Assembly (NCBI GenBank): GCA_016256075.1
Contig: SDVU01000857.1
Span: 1 to 10,017 of the forward strand
From: Dictyocoela muelleri
Lineage: Eukaryota; Microsporidia
Direction of reading: 5' to 3'
Length of the DNA: 10,017 nucleotides
Made by a program: the position numbers and the translations under genes. Position 1 is the first letter of the stretch. Each line of letters opens with the position of its first letter. A model generated the notes under the pieces. The model saw only the letters and a list, made by a program, of their open reading frames with translations. It did no database searches and was not told the DNA's origin. This document shows positions 6,542 through 10,017 of the stretch, one piece after another.

Positions 6542-6548
6542 AAAATTA

Positions 6549-7440
6549 TTAAATTAAATCTTTTAATATGTTATGTATCACCATACCTGCTATAACTAAT
6601 TTTATATTTTTTCCTCTTCTCCATTTACTATCGAAACTGAAAATCGTTTGAACTTACCTTTTAAAAACCCAAATGCATTTTCAACAGTTACTCTATGTAA
6701 TCTATGATTCCTATTGAATATTCTATCGTTTTCACTGTTTTCTACTCTAATTGGTGTTTTAATATTTAGGAATGAGCTATATGCATTATCAGCAATCACA
6801 TGATAATGACTTAGATTTTCTACATATCTTCTAAGACTTGAACATCTATAGACTCTACTATCATGTGCTGATCCATAGCCAAAAGTCACATATCTAAATC
6901 TCATTTTATGATCCACTGCCATCATCCAATTAATACTATAATCACACTTTCTATTATAATATGATAAAGAATTTTTATTTGGTGCTTGTATCTTGATATG
7001 AGTACTATCAATAGCTAAAATCGTGTTTGATAAAGATCCTTGATTGAAAAATCCATCCGATATAGTGCTTAGTTCAGATTCTTCAGGTAATTTTATAAAT
7101 CTAGAAGCAATATTGTAAATCTCTTCTGTTTTCTTTTTAAAATGCACCAAAATGAACTATGTGATACACCTGTCATCTCCCTGAGTTTTCTATAAGTAGA
7201 GGCATGAGATATATAAATTAAGAAAATGATAAATTCATTTTTATTTTCTTCTGTGTTGTTATTTGGAAAAAGCTTCTCATATAGATTTCCAAATGTTGTC
7301 TTGTCCATTCTAAATATCTCGTTAAATTGAACGTTTGTCATGAGAAATACTGATTTAAACCAGATTGAAGAATACATGTAGCTATTTTCTTTTTCTGAAC
7401 TAGAATCAAGAAGACACACAAGAATTTCATCATTTTGCAT
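6549..7440 (-). pseudogene. PIF/Harbinger DDE transposase, nearly intact
   Basis: The frame opens at 7440 (MQNDEILVCLLDSSSEKE). The helix-turn-helix region has FRMDKTTFGNLYEKL and YRKLREMTGVSHSSFW. A frame change near 7140 leads to the catalytic domain: FKKKTEEIYNIASRFIKLP, then LAIDSTHIKIQAP (first Asp), FRYVTFGYGSAHDSRVY, VIADNAYS (second Asp) and HRVTVENAFGFLKGKF (Glu). All three acidic residues are readable. A second frame change near 6610 puts the expected C-terminus, LVIAGMVIHNILKDLI, in another frame, ending at 6549. About 295 residues would be a little short but normal for small Harbinger transposases. It is the best-preserved protein in the window, fitting its innermost position in the nested insertions. 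With two frame changes it should be inactive. Confidence 0.88.
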
Positions 7441-7880
7441 TTGGGGATAAAATATTTTTTTTTAAAAAATACTATAATTAGTTTTTTGAAACAGATTTTC
7501 TTACATTTTACCATACTAAAAATAAAAAATTATATGATGATAAAAATGGACTTACTATCATATAAATTTTGAAACGCACCTAATGTAAAACATTGTAATA
7601 TTTTATTTTTTGGTACAATTAAAAACCCCCTTTTATAGGGATTTCTAAATTCAATAAATTTTTTAAAAAATAAAAAATTTATACCCATACGACCTGTTAA
7701 TAAAATGTTGTAAGTCTTAAAGATCCGTTTATTTCATTTGTATTGAAATTGCTATTATTGTTTCAGATTATGAGGATTAGTACGATTGGTACTTAATTAA
7801 TAAATAGAAGAAATTGTAAGAACCGATAGGTTCGCGATGTTTCAAAAATAAATATATAAACAGAACGAAATAAACTAGAT

Positions 7881-9230
7881 ATGCATTCCAAGAAACCATC
7901 TTCTTTATATAACCGATCATCTTATAAAAACAACCCGAATAAACGAAGAATTATACTAATCGATACTAAAATTAAAATTATCTTGGATATTGCGCAAATG
8001 TTCCTAATACTGATGTTTTAAAAAATAACTAATATCCAAAGGCACGTATGACCATGTAAAACGTAATCTAAATTCATTTATTTCGAAAAACATAATTAGC
8101 CATGATACAAGCTTAAAACATAGTTTTGATCTCGATGATGTCATATTTAAAACATTTATGAACGTAAAAGGTAAAAATATTTCTATTAATGGTAATATTA
8201 TAAAACAAATTGGCATCAGAATATCGAAGGATATTGCATTAAATAATTTTAAAGCCAGTAATGGTTTGTTAGAAAAATTTAAAAACGGCTTGGAATAAAA
8301 TTCAAAAGGTTATCTGGGGATGAAGTTTCGGTAAATATAAATGATGCTAATGAGTTTAACAAATCATTAAAAGAAATAATAGCAATATATTGCTTAAAAA
8401 ATATTTTCAACTGTGACGAGACTGCCACTTTTTATCAGAAACTTGACAATAAAAGTTTTGTATGTGAAAATTAAAATTTTCATAAGTGATTTAAACAGTC
8501 AAAGAAAAGAGTTACAGTGTTATTATGTTGCAGTGCATTGGATGAAAAATACACCCCTTTAATTATTGGTTGTTATAAATCACCACGAGCATTTAAAAAT
8601 ATCGATGTTTATCAATCTGGTATTGATTACGAAAGCTCTTACAAATCATGGATGACAACAAAAATTTTCGAAAAATAGATCATTCGATTTAATGAAAAAA
8701 TGTTAAAAGAGAACAGAAAAATATTATTACTTCTAAATAATGCCCCATGTTATTCAAATAAGAAATTTTCAAATGTCGAATTGTGTTTTTTACCAAAAAA
8801 CACAACTGCTCTTATACAGCCTTGATCAAGGCATTATAAAATCATTTAAAGATTTTTTTACAAATTTATTAACAGATCAATTAATCAGTGATATTGGATC
8901 AATCGAAAGTATCAATGAATGCATAGAAAAAAAAAACAAATATTTTGACCGTATTGTGTTTGACTAAATTTGCCTCATAAAGACTTAGACCAGAATCTAT
9001 AGAAAAAAAATATTCGGGCTTAATGAAATTAAAAATAATAACAGAAAAAAATATGAAACTGATTTTGAAAATGCTATAAGCGCTAAAATCGATGATGTTT
9101 TAACAGAATATCAATCGATCAACAAGAAATGAAAATTAATAGTAGAAAAGCAAACTTAGGCGAACTTATTTCAATATTTTACAATTTAGAAAATTATGTT
9201 AAAGAATATTGTCTTGAAAACTTACTTTAA
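7881..9230 (+). pseudogene. pogo/Tigger transposase fossil (element C)
   Basis: It starts at ATG 7881 (MHSKKPSSLYNRSSY) with a degraded first HTH (IDTKIKII, DIAQ). The CENP-B-type second HTH is at about 8120-8290, with FDLDDVIFKTFMN, IGIRISKDIALNNFKASNG and LLEKFKN. The catalytic domain has CDETATFYQKL (first Asp, 8415-8417), then KQSKKRVTVLLC and PLIIGCYKSPRAFKN. The second motif is LLLLNNAPCYS, where Asn (8736-8738) replaces the expected Asp. ELCFLPKNTTALIQP follows, and after a one-base frame change LDQGIIKSFKDFF (third Asp at 8824-8826). The C-terminal tail ends GELISIFYNLENYVKEYC before TAA 9228-9230. At 1,350 bases the length is normal for a pogo transposase. Stops and frame changes are scattered, and the Asp-to-Asn change alone would abolish catalysis. 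Confidence 0.85.
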
Positions 9231-9413
9231 TTTCATATTTTTAAATCTTTAATTATAAAAAATGTAAGAAAAAAAATGAATTTTTGGAGTAAAATAACAG
9301 ATTTTACAATTAAAAGCAAATAATCCAATTTTATTTTTTACAAAATTTATTTAAAATCTCTATTTTGGGGAAACCTCTATTTTAAGGAAAAACCCCTGCT
9401 ATAAGGGAAAATT

Positions 9414-9437
9414 GTTCCCTTAACAGAGATTGGACTG
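9414..9437 (-). repeat. pogo C right terminal inverted repeat
   Basis: Its inverse begins CAGTCCAATCTCTGTTAAGG and pairs with 5559-5582. Just inside, 9357-9413 repeats CCTCTATTTTAAGGAAAAACC-like words, as in the left end. It is followed by the TA target duplication at 9438-9439. Confidence 0.8.
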
Positions 9438-9529
9438 TATAATTCCTCGATTATTAGGAATGCGGTGTAAACTGAATTTTACTATTCTACTTAAATGTTC
9501 ATTAAGAGTTTTAATAACCGAGCTATATT
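9438..9529 (-). mobile_element. SINE-like repeat copy 2, 5' (tRNA-like) part
   Basis: The minus strand reads ATAGCTCGGTTATTAAAACT, matching the decayed A-box/D-arm of copy 1 (ATAGCTCAGTGGTTAACACT). It then gives CTTAATGAACATTTAAGTAG in place of the anticodon-like arm. The B-box is not preserved. The body words AATAATCGAGGAATTATA match copy 1 AATAATGAGGGAATGATA up to the pogo insertion point. More diverged than copy 1. Confidence 0.55.
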
Positions 9530-9905
9530 AATATATTTTTTAGTTAACCTAAATATTTTATTAAAAAAAAAGTGAAATAAGAAAGAAATAAATATGCTAT
9601 CCGGTGAAACATTTATTCAGATAAAAATTGCCAATTCATTCAGATAAAATTTATCAATTAATTCAGATGAAAAATATCAAATCATCTAATTTTGGCAAAA
9701 GATTTATCTCCATTCATAAAGTTTTTATGGAATCCAATGTATTAAAAAGTGATGTCATAAGAATGATAATAGAGTTTTGGATCTGCACTATATTTCCCTC
9801 AGTCTAGCTGTACTAAATTCTCCATTATAAAAAAAATCAAAAAATTTTAAAAATAAAATTTAAAAAAGCAGATAAAATAATGAAAACATTTGATGTCAAT
9901 TTCGG
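9530..9905. other. Unassigned stretch with a short tandem repeat
   Basis: Apart from the 23-bp repeat at 9610-9678, I see no coding region, RNA gene or known transposon end. The sequence is A+T-rich, with A-runs near 9828-9870. Confidence 0.45.
9610..9678. repeat. 23-bp tandem repeat, three copies
   Basis: Units begin at 9610, 9633 and 9656 with exact 23-base spacing and share ATTCAGATRAAAA followed by an A+T-rich end. A fourth, poorer match (AAATCATCTAAT) follows at 9679. Confidence 0.75.
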
Positions 9906-10017
9906 GCCTTTTAAATATGAGAATGCTTTTCAAATATTAGAAGACTTTATAAATATTAGAAGGCTTTTTAAATATTCGAATGCGTTTTAAATATTATGAG
10001 GCTTTTTAAATATTAGA
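9906..10017. repeat. 19-bp minisatellite, about six copies, open at the window end
   Basis: Units start at 9906, 9925, 9944, 9963, 9982 and 10001, an exact 19-base period. The consensus is GCTTTTTAAATATTAGAAG, with a few substitutions per unit and the core TTTAAATATT well conserved. The array runs off the right edge, so its true length is unknown. No spacer structure or neighbouring genes support anything other than a minisatellite. Confidence 0.88.

Larger units (their letters stand above)
5661..7581. mobile_element. PIF/Harbinger DNA transposon with both genes
   Basis: The left end AGATGCGTTTCAAA (5661 onward) is the inverted partner of the right end TTTGAAACGCACCT (to 7581). The three bases AAT flank both sides (5658-5660 and 7582-7584), matching the 3-bp duplications of this superfamily. 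Inside lie a plus-strand Myb/SANT-like gene fossil and a minus-strand transposase in convergent orientation, ending about 8 bases apart. The subterminal zones carry repeated TATCATCATAGA-type words. It is inserted in the 5' region of pogo element C, so it is the younger of the two, consistent with its better-preserved transposase. Confidence 0.88.
5559..9437 (+). mobile_element. pogo/Tigger DNA transposon C, split by a Harbinger element
   Basis: The left terminus CAATGCAACCTCTATTAAGG and the inverse of the right terminus, CAGTCCAATCTCTGTTAAGG, agree over about 24 bases, with further CCTCT/AAGGGAAA repeats inside each end. Both sides are flanked by TA (5557-5558 and 9438-9439), the pogo target duplication. 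Removing the Harbinger insertion leaves about 1.95 kb, normal for a pogo element. It carries one transposase fossil, at 7881-9230. The empty site is read directly from SINE copy 1: GAATGATATTAAGC there against GAATTATATTAAAC here after removal of the element and one TA. It is a different family from elements A and B, as the termini are unrelated. Confidence 0.85.

Noticed and set aside
8004-8216. 70-codon minus-strand open frame
   Set aside because: Antisense to the second HTH region of pogo transposase C.
8740-8967. Separate plus-strand gene
   Set aside because: Only the part after about 8821 is meaningful, as the continuation of pogo transposase C after a frame change; the apparent ATG start lies in the wrong frame for the preceding motif.
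9906-10017. CRISPR-like array
   Set aside because: The repeat units are directly adjacent with no spacers, no cas genes are present, and the context is eukaryotic.
1-10017. LTR retroelement or other virus-like element
   Set aside because: I saw no long direct terminal repeats, reverse transcriptase, integrase, capsid or envelope motifs; all recognisable proteins belong to plain DNA transposons.

Overview
This window is strongly A+T-rich, eukaryotic-looking DNA with no intact host gene that I can support. It is almost wholly a graveyard of cut-and-paste DNA transposons, foldback (palindromic) miniature elements, a tRNA-derived SINE-like repeat and short tandem repeats. The pogo/Tigger, PIF-Harbinger and Merlin superfamilies, together with Pol III box sequences in a dispersed repeat, point to a eukaryote. 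A+T-rich, transposon-loaded genomes with this mix occur in microsporidia, early-diverging fungi and some invertebrates such as cnidarians or flatworms. The window alone does not decide between these.

Layout. 1-92: a dispersed repeat ending in an (AT)n tail. 93-1512: two pogo-type elements of one family on the minus strand, one (B) apparently inserted in the other (A). 1623-1864: a TA-flanked palindromic miniature element. 2263-2567: another foldback. 2587-4167: a Merlin (IS1016/ISXO2-type) element, whose transposase fossil on the plus strand lies between two ~285 bp palindromic arms. 4185-4500: a further foldback. 4506-4585: second copy of the 1-92 repeat, inverted. 4770-4963: a SINE-like repeat with a tRNA-like head, minus strand.

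5477-9529 is one stratified locus. A second copy of the SINE-like repeat is split by a pogo element (5559-9437, TA target duplication), and that pogo element is split by a PIF/Harbinger element (5661-7581, AAT duplication). The Harbinger element carries both usual genes in convergent orientation: a Myb/SANT-like DNA-binding protein (plus strand, broken) and a DDE transposase (minus strand, all three acidic catalytic residues readable, two frame changes). The uninterrupted SINE copy at 4770-4963 gives the empty-site sequence for the pogo insertion. The relative order is therefore SINE, then pogo, then Harbinger. The right edge (9610-9678 and 9906-10017) holds a 23-bp and a 19-bp tandem repeat.

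No gene here looks functional. The pogo and Merlin fossils have lost catalytic residues or acquired stops, several at positions where Trp is expected, which suggests G-to-A/C-to-T biased decay. The main interest is structural: the nested insertions, the palindromic arms of the Merlin element, and the SINE-like family.
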